Assembly: GCA_002282715.1 (NCBI GenBank)
Contig: NCKC01000001.1
Coordinates: 1-64,000, forward strand
Length of the DNA stretch: 64,000 nt
Origin: Halothiobacillus sp. 15-55-196
GTDB lineage: Bacteria; Pseudomonadota; Gammaproteobacteria; Halothiobacillales; Halothiobacillaceae
Direction of reading: 5' to 3'
Shown here: one piece after another, positions 39,040-47,940 of the stretch
Layout: every line of letters starts with the position of its first letter
Numbering within the stretch: the first letter of the stretch is position 1
The notes under the pieces: model-generated
Seen by the model: only the letters and a program-made list of their open reading frames with translations
The model's database searches: none
What the model was told of the DNA's origin: nothing
Position numbers and translations under genes: made by a program

Positions 39040-39861
39040 ATGATTCGCAAATGCCTGTTCCCCGCCGCCGGCTACGGTACTCGTTTTCTACCGGCGACCA
39101 AAGTCATGCCCAAGGAAATGTTGCCGATCCTCGACCGACCGTTGATTCAGTACGGGGTCGAGGAAGCCATGGAAGCGGGCATCAAGAACATGGCCATTGT
39201 CACCGGCCGGGGTAAGCGGGCACTGGAAGATCATTTCGACGTGAACTACGAACTCGAACATCAGATACGCGGCACATCCAAGGCAAGCCTGCTCGCCAGC
39301 ATCGATAAACTCATCGAAAACTGCACGTTTTCATACACTCGCCAGATCGCCATGCTGGGTTTGGGCCACGCCATTCTCACCGGCGAACCGCTGATCGGTA
39401 AAGAACCCTTCGCTGTAGTACTCGCAGATGATCTGTGCGTGGGTCACCCCAAAGGGGTACTGAGCCAGATGGTCGAAATATATGAGCGCCATCAATGCAG
39501 CGTGGTTGCCGTTGAAGAAGTACCCATGACTGAAGTGCACAAATATGGCGTAATCGCGGGCACACCAATTGACGAGGACACCCTTCAGGTAAGCCAGATG
39601 ATCGAAAAACCGACCGCAGATCAGGCACCGAGCAACCTTGCCATCATTGGTCGCTACATCCTTACACCCGACATTTTCGATATTCTCGAAGCGACCAAGG
39701 CAGGGGCCGGCGGCGAAATCCAACTCACCGATGCCTTGCGCACCCAGGCAGAACAAGGCAAAGTCATTGCTTACAAGTTCAAGGGGCAGCGTTTTGACTG
39801 CGGTAGCCCCTCGGGTTTTGTGGCTGCAACCAACCATTTTTACCATCTGAGCCGTCGTTAA
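39040..39861 (+). CDS. galU: UTP-glucose-1-phosphate uridylyltransferase
   Basis: Makes UDP-glucose for LPS, exopolysaccharide and osmolyte synthesis. The 273-residue protein has FPAAGYGTRFLPATKVMPKE at the N-terminus, GLGHAILTGEPLIG, VLADDLCV with the metal-binding acidic pair, and the C-terminal GQRFDCGSPSGFVAATNHF. An AAAGGA ribosome-binding site precedes the ATG by about nine bases. slyD follows 30 bases later, probably in the same transcript. Confidence 0.96.
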   Translation: MIRKCLFPAAGYGTRFLPATKVMPKEMLPILDRPLIQYGVEEAMEAGIKNMAIVTGRGKRALEDHFDVNYELEHQIRGTSKASLLASIDKLIENCTFSYTRQIAMLGLGHAILTGEPLIGKEPFAVVLADDLCVGHPKGVLSQMVEIYERHQCSVVAVEEVPMTEVHKYGVIAGTPIDEDTLQVSQMIEKPTADQAPSNLAIIGRYILTPDIFDILEATKAGAGGEIQLTDALRTQAEQGKVIAYKFKGQRFDCGSPSGFVAATNHFYHLSRR

Positions 39862-39891
39862 AACCGGCATTTACCCTGAGGGCGCTAACGA

Positions 39892-40377
39892 ATGCAAGTA
39901 GCTGAGAACAAAATCGTTTCGATCGAATACACACTGAAAAACAATCAAGGCGAGGTGCTGGACAGCTCCGTAGGCAATGATCCGCTGGCCTACTTGCATG
40001 GCCACCACAACATCATTTCCGGGCTGGAAAATGCACTGGCCGGGAAAACTGTCGGTGATGCGTTCTCTGTCGAAATCCCCCCGGAAGAAGCTTACGGTCT
40101 TCGCGACGAAAGCATGACTCAGGTCGTGCCACGTCACCTGTTTCAGGGTGTTGATGAAATTCAACCAGGCATGAAATTCCATGCCGAAGCCGAACATGGC
40201 GTCAACGTTGTGACGGTAATCGAAGTGAAAGGCGATCAGGTGCACCTGGATGCCAATCACGAACTGGCGGGCGAAACCCTGCACTTCGATGTCGTTGTCA
40301 AGGATATTCGCGATGCCACGGCTGAAGAAATCGAACACGGCCACGCGCACGGCCCGGACGGTCACCACCACCACTGA
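39892..40377 (+). CDS. slyD: FKBP-type peptidyl-prolyl isomerase SlyD
   Basis: Prolyl isomerase, chaperone and metal-binding protein; family members help nickel insertion into hydrogenase. The 161-residue protein has the FKBP core (DSSVGNDPLAYLHGHHNIIS), the inserted chaperone flap with EEAYGLRDESMTQVVPRHLF, and a short His-rich metal-binding tail HGHAHGPDGHHHH. The tail is shorter than in E. coli SlyD and lacks its cysteines. A strong terminator follows. Confidence 0.93.
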   Translation: MQVAENKIVSIEYTLKNNQGEVLDSSVGNDPLAYLHGHHNIISGLENALAGKTVGDAFSVEIPPEEAYGLRDESMTQVVPRHLFQGVDEIQPGMKFHAEAEHGVNVVTVIEVKGDQVHLDANHELAGETLHFDVVVKDIRDATAEEIEHGHAHGPDGHHHH

Positions 40378-40408
40378 GTGCGTTTGCCTGCTCTTTTGCA
40401 ATAGCAAC

Positions 40409-40440
40409 AAAAAACCCCGGATTCTACTCCGGGGTTTTTT
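40409..40440 (+). terminator. Rho-independent terminator after slyD
   Basis: CCCCGG, an 8-nt loop (ATTCTACT) and CCGGGG, flanked by six A on the left and six T on the right. The A/T symmetry lets it act in both directions, ending galU-slyD and possibly the gene on the other strand, whose stop lies 60 bases further right. Confidence 0.93.
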
Positions 40441-40499
40441 ATGCGTTTGTTGCGCTCGAAGCGGTTGGAACGAACGCAGTTGGGACCTCTGAACTCGAA

Positions 40500-41342
40500 T
40501 CACATGACTGTAGAGGTGCGCTCATGCACCACACGGCCTCGATCCTCCCTATCGGCGTCACCGCCAACAGGGCTATCGCCCCAGATATCCTCAAAAGCGA
40601 CAAACACACTGGCAATCATCAACGGTAACAGCAGGATGAGACTCAACATCAAGGTCATCGGCACGGTCAAAAACAGCACGAAAAACACCAACGCATACAC
40701 CAGAAAGGCCGACCAATTGCGGCCAACGGCACTGAAGCTTTGCGAAAGAGCCGAACGCAACGTCTCGCCACGCAGCACGATCAACGGTACGGCAAAAAAA
40801 GTAGCCATGCTGTATGCCACTGACGCGATCACAATCCCGATCCAAAGCGCCCAGGCATCCGGATCCATCAGATAAGGGATCAAGAATCGCACCCGCTGCT
40901 CGTCATTCGCTGATGGATCAGTCAGCATTGAATGATCGACACCCGATAACTTGACGGTTACGAAGGTAGCCACAACCAGCAACAACGCCAATGAAAATGC
41001 GATGGAAACAAAACCCAACCAAAGCAGCACCTTTCTCGGGGCCGGATCCTTGAACACCGAAAACAGCAAATCAAAGGGAATCGGCTGTTCGCTCGCCAAC
41101 GGTTCGGAACGTGATCGCTGTTCTATTTCACGTACACGCTGCAAGACGACATACACGCCACCGGCCAGAAACGGGGCCAATATGGGCGCGATAATATTTC
41201 CAATCATCGGGATCATGCTGGCAACCAACAACAGAACGTACATCAACATCACCGTTCCGAGGACCAAGCCGAATCTTGGTCTGATTAAACGCCACGCTTC
41301 CTTGATCCACTGCCATCCTCGGCCTGCATGCACACGTCGCAT
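40500..41342 (-). CDS. BPSS1780-type integral membrane protein
   Basis: A 280-residue protein with about six membrane segments, among them FGLVLGTVMLMYVLLLVASM, IIAPILAPFLAGGVYVVLQR and LVYALVFFVLFLTVPMTLML. The N-terminal GRGWQWIKEAWRLIRPRFGL and the overall layout fit the BPSS1780 (DUF-type) family, known mainly from beta- and gammaproteobacteria and without assigned function. The C-terminus is hydrophilic and charged (GGDADREDRGRVVHERTS). Monocistronic, convergent with slyD. Confidence 0.78.
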   Translation of the reverse strand: MRRVHAGRGWQWIKEAWRLIRPRFGLVLGTVMLMYVLLLVASMIPMIGNIIAPILAPFLAGGVYVVLQRVREIEQRSRSEPLASEQPIPFDLLFSVFKDPAPRKVLLWLGFVSIAFSLALLLVVATFVTVKLSGVDHSMLTDPSANDEQRVRFLIPYLMDPDAWALWIGIVIASVAYSMATFFAVPLIVLRGETLRSALSQSFSAVGRNWSAFLVYALVFFVLFLTVPMTLMLSLILLLPLMIASVFVAFEDIWGDSPVGGDADREDRGRVVHERTSTVM

Positions 41343-41457
41343 ATGTCCTCACCTATTTCTGTGGTTTTCAGTACTCGCTGCAAAACGTTTGGCAAGCAAG
41401 CCCTGCTAGGATAGCCTAACGCCTTAATTTTACCGCAGCTTCAATTCAGGTTTATTT

Positions 41458-42216
41458 ATGTTCAAGGCGATTTTATTCGATGTAGATGGCACTCTAGCGG
41501 AAACTGAACGTGATGGTCACAGGATTGCGTTCAACCGCGCTTTTGCCGATGCCGGGCTGGACTGGGACTGGGATGTGGCGCTGTATGGCGAACTGCTGGC
41601 CGTCACCGGCGGCAAGGAACGAATTCGTTTTTTCATCGACGAGTATCAACCTAAATACCCCGCTCAGCCCGATGAAGCGGCCTGGATCGCAGGCTTGCAC
41701 AAAGCGAAGACCAAGCATTACCTAGAGCTACTGGCTCAAGGTGCGATTCCGCTGCGCCCTGGCGTACGACGCCTGATCGACGAAGCACGCGCTCAGGGAT
41801 TGCGTCTGGCCATTGCCACGACAACGACACCCGAAAATGTGACCGGACTGCTGGAAGCCACACTGGGTAAGGAATCACTGGACTGGTTTGAAGTGATCGC
41901 CGCAGGCGACATCGTGCCGAAGAAGAAACCGGCGGGTGATATTTATGTCTACACCCTCGAGGCAATGAACCTTCGTCCCGAGGAGTGCCTGGCTGTTGAA
42001 GATTCAGCCAATGGCGTCCTCTCGGCACTGGATGCGGGCGTACCTGTTCTGGTCACCGACAACGCTTATACGAAAGCGGATGAATTCAATGGCGCCCTCG
42101 CCGTGCTCAGTGATCTGGGCGAGCCGGGGAAACCGGTTGCCGTCCGCTCGGGTTCGGGACCCAAATCCGGTTATGTCGATTGTGCTTACTTGCACAGTCT
42201 TGCTCCGACCGCTTGA
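41458..42216 (+). CDS. cbbY: HAD-family phosphatase, CbbY type
   Basis: A 252-residue haloacid-dehalogenase phosphatase. Motif I is LFDVDGTLAETERDGHRIAF, motif III lies around IVPKKKPAGDIYVY, and motif IV is CLAVEDSANGVLSALDAG. The early ETE..GHR.AFN.AF and GGKERI stretches are those of CbbY, which removes the Rubisco inhibitor xylulose-1,5-bisphosphate in carbon-fixing bacteria. No Calvin-cycle gene is adjacent, so a different sugar-phosphate substrate is possible. Confidence 0.82.
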   Translation: MFKAILFDVDGTLAETERDGHRIAFNRAFADAGLDWDWDVALYGELLAVTGGKERIRFFIDEYQPKYPAQPDEAAWIAGLHKAKTKHYLELLAQGAIPLRPGVRRLIDEARAQGLRLAIATTTTPENVTGLLEATLGKESLDWFEVIAAGDIVPKKKPAGDIYVYTLEAMNLRPEECLAVEDSANGVLSALDAGVPVLVTDNAYTKADEFNGALAVLSDLGEPGKPVAVRSGSGPKSGYVDCAYLHSLAPTA

Positions 42217-42235
42217 GCTTCGAGTGAATGCCACA

Positions 42236-42264
42236 CTGACAAGCACAGGTTTCACGGTTACACT
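42236..42264 (+). promoter_or_regulatory. Probable sigma-70 promoter of the CZB gene
   Basis: CTGACA at 42236-42241 and TACACT at 42259-42264 are separated by 17 bases, matching the consensus at five and four of six positions. Transcription would start about 22 bases before the CZB gene's ATG, whose ribosome-binding site GGGAAC then lies in the leader. Confidence 0.5.
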
Positions 42265-42293
42265 CCTGCTGTAAGGTCACAATTGGGAACACT

Positions 42294-42695
42294 ATGACTG
42301 CAAGTCCTTCGACAAAAGCAAATACCTTTGACTACGATCAATTCATCAATGAATTCGAGGAGGTCACTTATTGGCACTTTGCCTGGTACAGCCAGATTAT
42401 GGCGGCCCTGCTTTTTGACCAAAACAACCAAATCCAAGGCCATCACGACTGCAAATTCGGGCAATTTCTGGACCGTACGGAAATTCCGCCTGAGCTCAAA
42501 ACTGAATTCGATGCGGTACGCAACCTGCACAAGCAGATGCACGAATCAGCGAGCGCGCTGATTGCAAGCCGCAATGACAGCAAGGAAGTCGAAGAGGAAA
42601 TCTTCCAGGAATTCTCTGAACTGCAAAGCCTGTTTGCGGCTGCCTGCAATGCGCTGCTCCGTGTGGCCATTACACGTTTTGCCAAGCAGGACTAG
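42294..42695 (+). CDS. Stand-alone CZB (chemoreceptor zinc-binding) domain protein
   Basis: A 133-residue soluble helical protein carrying the CZB ligand set: His28 in TYWHFAWYS, His50 and Cys53 in GHHDCKFGQFLD, and His79/His83 in NLHKQMHESA. CZB domains bind zinc and usually sit at the end of chemoreceptors or diguanylate cyclases; here nothing else is attached. It has its own promoter and terminator, so it is a single-gene unit. A zinc- or hypochlorous-acid-responsive regulator acting in trans is plausible but inferred. Confidence 0.8.
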   Translation: MTASPSTKANTFDYDQFINEFEEVTYWHFAWYSQIMAALLFDQNNQIQGHHDCKFGQFLDRTEIPPELKTEFDAVRNLHKQMHESASALIASRNDSKEVEEEIFQEFSELQSLFAAACNALLRVAITRFAKQD

Positions 42696-42745
42696 TGCCA
42701 CCGATTCACATCCCGTAGGTTCAGCCTACTGCCAGATGATCCTCC

Positions 42746-42772
42746 AACGCCAGATCAACTGGCGTTTTTTTT
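42746..42772 (+). terminator. Rho-independent terminator after the CZB gene
   Basis: AACGCCAG and CTGGCGTT form an 8-bp stem around a 5-nt loop (ATCAA) and continue into an unbroken T run. It ends transcription of the CZB gene. Confidence 0.92.
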
Positions 42773-42912
42773 GACCGCCGCAAGACCAACATCAGTAGGT
42801 TCGACACGTTAGCGAGCCAGACTTTCATGGCGATGCCGAAGCCTATAAAAAGGGGGTGGATCGTCTGCGGCAATCCTATGAGGAAGAAAAGCCCAAGTGA
42901 GCTGAATTAAAC

Positions 42913-43614
42913 TTATGAAAACAGCACCGAGCGAATAAACGGAATCGTCAATTTACGCTGGGCACTCAATGAGGCGTGATCGAGATCCTGAATGATTTGT
43001 AGCAAGCTGCCCAGATCCCTCGGGCTGCGCTGGAGCAAATAGACCGCGCTTTCAAAGGGCAAATCGAATCCCCGCTCCTGAGCCTTGCGCCGCAGCAGCT
43101 CGATTTTTTCCGCCTCATTCGGTGCGTGAATCAGCATCGTGATACCCCAGCCCAGACGTGACAACAAATCAGGCAACTGGAATCCGCACGCGGCAGGCGG
43201 CAGGCTGGCAGTCATCAACAAGGGTGTTTCCTGCTCACGCAAACGGTTGATGAGATCGAACAGATGGAACTCGGCCTGCTCATCACCCGCCAGCGCATCC
43301 ACGTCATCCAGAACCAGCAGATCGATCCGCGACAGATTCATGCGATCGATGTGAGTCGGATTTTTCTTCACATCAACATAAGCGGCAGAACGCCCCTGTT
43401 GACCCGCATAGAAGCAAGCGGCTTGGGCAAGATGAGTCTTGCCGCAGTTCTGCGCTCCGTGAATGAATAACTGAGCCTCTCCCCGTCCGAGCGCGAGTTG
43501 AGTGATGAAGGCGCGCAAAAGCAGGTTTTCGCCACCGATGAACCCGTCGAGCGAATGCGGCACGTTCAGCGCCAGATCCAACGGTATCTGCTGCATCTTG
43601 CCTGAAGTGTTCAT
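42913..43614 (-). CDS. hda: DnaA regulatory inactivator Hda
   Basis: AAA+ protein related to DnaA that, with the clamp, stimulates ATP hydrolysis by DnaA and prevents re-initiation. The 233-residue protein has MQQIPLDLALN near the start (clamp-binding type motif), an atypical Walker A GAQNCGKTHLAQA, Walker B LLVLDDVDALAGD and SRLGWGITMLIHAPNEAEKI. Two ATG starts, six codons apart, are possible. It lies 40 bases after the permease gene. Confidence 0.93.
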   Translation of the reverse strand: MNTSGKMQQIPLDLALNVPHSLDGFIGGENLLLRAFITQLALGRGEAQLFIHGAQNCGKTHLAQAACFYAGQQGRSAAYVDVKKNPTHIDRMNLSRIDLLVLDDVDALAGDEQAEFHLFDLINRLREQETPLLMTASLPPAACGFQLPDLLSRLGWGITMLIHAPNEAEKIELLRRKAQERGFDLPFESAVYLLQRSPRDLGSLLQIIQDLDHASLSAQRKLTIPFIRSVLFS

Positions 43615-43654
43615 AGGGAGCGTTAAACTGCGTTTTCCGGCAGGGACGAAGGAA

Positions 43655-44746
43655 TCACTCTGATTTTTCCGCCACGTTATCCTTAAATGGGGCCAGCAGT
43701 GTCTTGACCTTATCCGCATCCTCATAAAACGGGCTTTCGCGGTACCGTTTCAACGCATGTCGCCCGAGCACGACAAGAATGGCCGATACGGGTAGCGCCA
43801 GCAGCACGCCGAAAAACCCGAACAACACACCGCCCGCCATCACCGCAAAAATGACCGCTACCGGATGCAAACCGATTCGTTCACCCACAAAACGCGGCTG
43901 CCAGAGGATACTTTCCAATGTTTGCCCGATAACGAATACCAAGAGCACCCAAAGTAATGGTGTGAACTCGCCAGTCTGGATATACATCGCGATCAAAGCG
44001 GTCATGATGCCGATGACATTACCCAGATAGGGTACAAAGCTCAACATCCCCGCTGCCATGCCGATGACCACGCCGGTTTCCAAACCCACAATCGTCAGGC
44101 CAATGGCATAGGTAATCCCGTTCGCGAGCATGACAGCCAATTGCCCCCGCAGGAACCCGCCGAGCATCTGGTTGGATTCCTGCGCCAGCGCCACCCATTG
44201 AGGTTCCTGTCGACGCGGCATCAGCGCCCGTATTTTCTGGAGTAATTGCGGCCAGTCACGCAGCAGGTAAAAGCCGATCACGGGGATCAGGATCAGATTC
44301 ATCAGGGAAAGGACAACAGCACTGCCATTGCCGAACACGACGGTAGCACTCTTTGCCAGCACAGTGCCGATTTCCTGCGCATGCTGAACCGTGAGCTGCG
44401 TCACCGAATTGAGATTGATATCGAGGCCCAAATTCGCGTTGATGTAGGGAACCAGCTGATTCTGGAGCATCGACAGCAGTTTCGGAAATACAGTGACCAG
44501 TTTGACGGCCTGATTGATGATCACAGGCACCAAGGCCAGTACCGCAAGTATCATCACGAGCATAATGACGAAAAAGACCACCGTGGTGCCCAAAGTACGG
44601 TTGATTTTCCAGCCGACCATCCGGGTAACCAGAGGGTCGAACAGATAAGCCAGGACCGCACCGGCCAGAAACGGGGTCAGAATGGGCAACAGCAGGTACA
44701 CGATGTACATTGCCAACGCCAGACTACCAATCACAATCCAACGCAT
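43655..44746 (-). CDS. AI-2E family transporter (PerM-like permease)
   Basis: A 363-residue inner-membrane protein with about seven to eight hydrophobic segments. It contains LLLPILTPFLAGAVLAYLFD, LMNLILIPVIGFYLLRDWPQ, GGFLRGQLAVMLANGITYAI and the conserved GMAAGMLSFVPYLGNVIGI and QPRFVGERIGLHPVAVIFAV. These are hallmarks of the family that includes E. coli PerM and TqsA. Substrate cannot be predicted. A permease gene before hda is a common gammaproteobacterial arrangement. Confidence 0.9.
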   Translation of the reverse strand: MRWIVIGSLALAMYIVYLLLPILTPFLAGAVLAYLFDPLVTRMVGWKINRTLGTTVVFFVIMLVMILAVLALVPVIINQAVKLVTVFPKLLSMLQNQLVPYINANLGLDINLNSVTQLTVQHAQEIGTVLAKSATVVFGNGSAVVLSLMNLILIPVIGFYLLRDWPQLLQKIRALMPRRQEPQWVALAQESNQMLGGFLRGQLAVMLANGITYAIGLTIVGLETGVVIGMAAGMLSFVPYLGNVIGIMTALIAMYIQTGEFTPLLWVLLVFVIGQTLESILWQPRFVGERIGLHPVAVIFAVMAGGVLFGFFGVLLALPVSAILVVLGRHALKRYRESPFYEDADKVKTLLAPFKDNVAEKSE

Positions 44747-44967
44747 GTACTGTCTCCTTCCTTAAACTCGTAACCTGATATGTTCAGCACGAACGATCGC
44801 TCGTCCCGCCTGGCCTCGAACCCGAATTTTACCAGCAAACCATGATGACATTGGCATGAGGTAAGCCCATGAATGAAGAGCAGTCGGATAGACTATGGTC
44901 AGATTGGCCAAACTGACCTAGAAATCGACTCCGTGGCAGCGACTTAAGGAACTTCAAGGATTGTTTG

Positions 44968-45888
44968 ATGGCGACCACTGCGAAAATCCGCTTGAGACCC
45001 AACAAGATTGGCTTTGGGTTTATCGCCCTGTCAATCGCCATGCTGCTCGCGGCGATCAACTATGGCAATAATCTGGTCTTCTTCATCAGCTTTCTGCTTC
45101 TGGCCTTGATGGGCAACAGTGCATGGCAAACCCGCCGACACCTCAAAAGCTGCCAAATTCAGTTACTTAACCCGCCCACGCGTTTTGATGGTGAAGCCGG
45201 CATGTTGCCGGTTCAAATTGAAAGCAGTATCAACAATCCCTCGATTCACATCCAAGCCATCAATCAGAATGGTGAAGCAGAGCCCTTCACAATGAATCTG
45301 ACCGCTGGCCGAACGGAGCGGGTCGAGCTTCCCTTACCCCCAATGCCCCGCGGCCGCTATGCGACGCCAGACGTAGTCCTTTCCACCCGCTATCCCATTG
45401 GTTTATGGACCGCCGAAACCCGCTGGGCATCATTACCGCATTGGCAGTGGGTTTATCCCAAACCCTTGGGCGAAGCACCCCTGCCAACTAATGTGCTGCC
45501 GGCTCATGCGGAAAATGCAGACGTATCGCTGCAACCCGGCGACGATCAGTTCGACCACCTCAGAACCTATGTGCCCGGCGACGCCTTGAGCCGGATCGCG
45601 TTCAAGCACTACGCCCGATCAGGGCAACTGGTTACCCAGCACTGGCAGTCGAGCAAAGCCATACACCATGAAATCATCCTTGATTACAAATTGCTGACCG
45701 GCAACACGGAAGCTCGACTCCAACAATTGACACGCTGGATTCTGTCGCTTGCCGCAGACCACCGTGCGTTCACACTCAAACTACCAGGCGAATCGGATCG
45801 ACACGGTGCAGACTCAACCCATGTCACGCATTGTCTTCAAGCGCTGAGCCTGTTTTCCCCCGCGCACAACCCACGCCACGCTTCATGA
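44968..45888 (+). CDS. DUF58 domain protein
   Basis: A 306-residue protein with two N-terminal membrane helices (FGFIALSIAMLLAAINYG and LVFFISFLLLALMGN) and a cytoplasmic DUF58 domain. The domain centre is PGDDQFDHLRTYVPGDALSR, then IAFKHYARSGQLVTQHW. AAGGA is seven bases before the chosen ATG. It overlaps the transglutaminase gene by four bases. DUF58 proteins usually accompany a MoxR ATPase and a TgpA-type transglutaminase; the MoxR gene is not present here. Confidence 0.85.
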   Translation: MATTAKIRLRPNKIGFGFIALSIAMLLAAINYGNNLVFFISFLLLALMGNSAWQTRRHLKSCQIQLLNPPTRFDGEAGMLPVQIESSINNPSIHIQAINQNGEAEPFTMNLTAGRTERVELPLPPMPRGRYATPDVVLSTRYPIGLWTAETRWASLPHWQWVYPKPLGEAPLPTNVLPAHAENADVSLQPGDDQFDHLRTYVPGDALSRIAFKHYARSGQLVTQHWQSSKAIHHEIILDYKLLTGNTEARLQQLTRWILSLAADHRAFTLKLPGESDRHGADSTHVTHCLQALSLFSPAHNPRHAS

Positions 45889-47891
45889 ACAACAAGATAC
45901 AGCCCCTGGATCGTCCCCTGGGTATCGTGATTGCGCTCGCCATCGCCGCTCATCTGCCCCATATGCCCATCTGGGCCATCCCTTTGGTGTTGCTCGGGCT
46001 GATCTGGCGCTTGCAGCACGAATGGCGTGGCTGGCCCCTGCCGACCCAACCGCTGCTGATTTTGCTGGCCATCGTATTCAGCTTGCTGGTGCTGTTTACC
46101 TACCAGAGCCTTTGGGGGCGGGATCCCGGCGTAACATTGCTCACACTCGGTGCCCTGCTCAAACTGCTCGAAACCCGGCAACTGCGGGATCAGTTCACGC
46201 TGCTGCTGTTGGGGTTCTTCCTGATCGTCAGCCTGCTGCTCTTTGACCAAGGCATACTCACCGCCTTGATTTCCCTTGGGTTGTTCGCAGGTCTGGTCAC
46301 AGCCTGGATTGGTATAAGCAACCCGAACATCCGCCTGATCAAGCCACGCATCAAGGCGGCTGCCGGCCTGATGCTGGCCGGATTGCCGATTGCGCTTCTG
46401 CTTTTTTTACTTTTTCCTCGCCCACCGGGGGCTTTATGGGGCACCAAACAACCTGTATCTGCACAAGCCCGGACGGGGTTATCCGATCAACTGACCGCAG
46501 GCGAGTTTGAGCGGCTGTCTACCGATCCGACACCGGCATTTCGCGTCCACTTTAATGGCGCGATGATTCCGCCCGCTAAGCGCTATTGGCGGGTATTGGT
46601 CATGAGTGATGAGACAAGCAACACCTGGCACGCGGATATCCCCAATATTTCCCGCCCCGTGCGGGCGCCAAATGTGCGCGTTGACCCGACCAGTGCCGTT
46701 GAATACACCGTCACGCTGGAACCCTCCGATCGTCGGTTTTTGCCCACGTTGGCCATGGCGACAGTGCTGCCGCCGCGATCCGTTCTGAGCGATACCGGCA
46801 GTCTGTTTTCGCTTCGCCCACTCAATGATCGCTACCGCTATACCGTTACCTCGGCGATCCGTTATCACCTCGACGAACGCCGATTATCGGCCGACACCCG
46901 TGAACGCAACCTGACCCTGCCCGACGGCGACCCCAAACTCAAGGCGCTGGCTGCCCAATGGAAAGGGCTTGCCCCGCTCGAGATTCGTGACCGGGCGTTG
47001 AACTACTTTCGCTCAAAAGGATTCAGCTACACCCTCACGCCGGGCAAACTACCGGAGCAAAACCGAATGGATGCCTTTTTGTTCGATACCAAACGCGGTT
47101 ATTGCGAACATTACGCCAGTGCGTTCACGCTGCTGATGCGCGCTGCCGGTGTTCCCGCCCGAATTGTGACGGGTTATCAAGGCGGCGAAGTCAACGGCGA
47201 TTATCTGCTTGTTCGTCAGGCCGATGCTCATGCCTGGAGCGAAATATGGGTCAAAGGCGAGGGTTGGATACGCGTCGATCCAACCCAAACCGTTGCCCCG
47301 GAACGCATTACCGACGGCATCGCGCAAGCCGCCCAACAAGACGCCGCTTTACCCGCCGCGCTGCGCCGTGATGACAGCCTGGCCCGTCAATGGTCGTTAC
47401 TGGGCGATCGAGTGGAGAATGGCTGGAACCAGTATGTGCTCGGTTACAGCGGCAGTACCCAGACCGATCTGCTGCAATGGTTTGGCCTGGAAAAGCTCGG
47501 CCAGTGGGGCAGGCTTGGATTCGCTTTTATTGTCGTCGCAATCGCGTGGCTGATGATCTTCGGACTGTGGCGGCATCTTGGTCGCCCGGAAAAACAAATG
47601 CCGCCTGTGGATCGCGCATGGTTCGCCGTCGCCACCGAGCTTTCCCGATTGGGCATTACGCGTCAACCGGGCGAAACCCTGCAGGCCTACTGTCGGCGGG
47701 CGGGACAGTCCCTGCCCGATTACGCGGCCGCAATCAAACAGACCCAGCAGTTGATTTCGCAATGGCGTTACGCTTCCTGCTTCAGCCAACGCAGCCGGGC
47801 CCTGACTGAAAAAACGGCACAGAATCTAAGCCTTCAACTTAAATGGTTGCGATGGCGGGAGAACCTGTTTCCGGGACGGAAAAGAAATTGA
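45885..47891 (+). CDS. DUF3488 and transglutaminase-like domain protein, TgpA type
   Basis: A 668-residue membrane protein with a bundle of about five to six N-terminal helices and a periplasmic transglutaminase-like domain. The domain has catalytic Cys in KRGYCEHYASAF, His in RQADAHAWSEIW and Asp in EGWIRVDPT. A further helix (LGFAFIVVAIAWLMIFGLW) and a cytoplasmic tail follow. This matches the TgpA architecture of Pseudomonas, where the protein is needed for viability. The start overlaps the DUF58 stop. The physiological substrate is unknown. Confidence 0.9.
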   Translation: MNNKIQPLDRPLGIVIALAIAAHLPHMPIWAIPLVLLGLIWRLQHEWRGWPLPTQPLLILLAIVFSLLVLFTYQSLWGRDPGVTLLTLGALLKLLETRQLRDQFTLLLLGFFLIVSLLLFDQGILTALISLGLFAGLVTAWIGISNPNIRLIKPRIKAAAGLMLAGLPIALLLFLLFPRPPGALWGTKQPVSAQARTGLSDQLTAGEFERLSTDPTPAFRVHFNGAMIPPAKRYWRVLVMSDETSNTWHADIPNISRPVRAPNVRVDPTSAVEYTVTLEPSDRRFLPTLAMATVLPPRSVLSDTGSLFSLRPLNDRYRYTVTSAIRYHLDERRLSADTRERNLTLPDGDPKLKALAAQWKGLAPLEIRDRALNYFRSKGFSYTLTPGKLPEQNRMDAFLFDTKRGYCEHYASAFTLLMRAAGVPARIVTGYQGGEVNGDYLLVRQADAHAWSEIWVKGEGWIRVDPTQTVAPERITDGIAQAAQQDAALPAALRRDDSLARQWSLLGDRVENGWNQYVLGYSGSTQTDLLQWFGLEKLGQWGRLGFAFIVVAIAWLMIFGLWRHLGRPEKQMPPVDRAWFAVATELSRLGITRQPGETLQAYCRRAGQSLPDYAAAIKQTQQLISQWRYASCFSQRSRALTEKTAQNLSLQLKWLRWRENLFPGRKRN

Positions 47892-47940
47892 TTACCGATC
47901 GTGCCGCCGGCGTGAACATATCAGAAGGCCCCGCCGGTCT

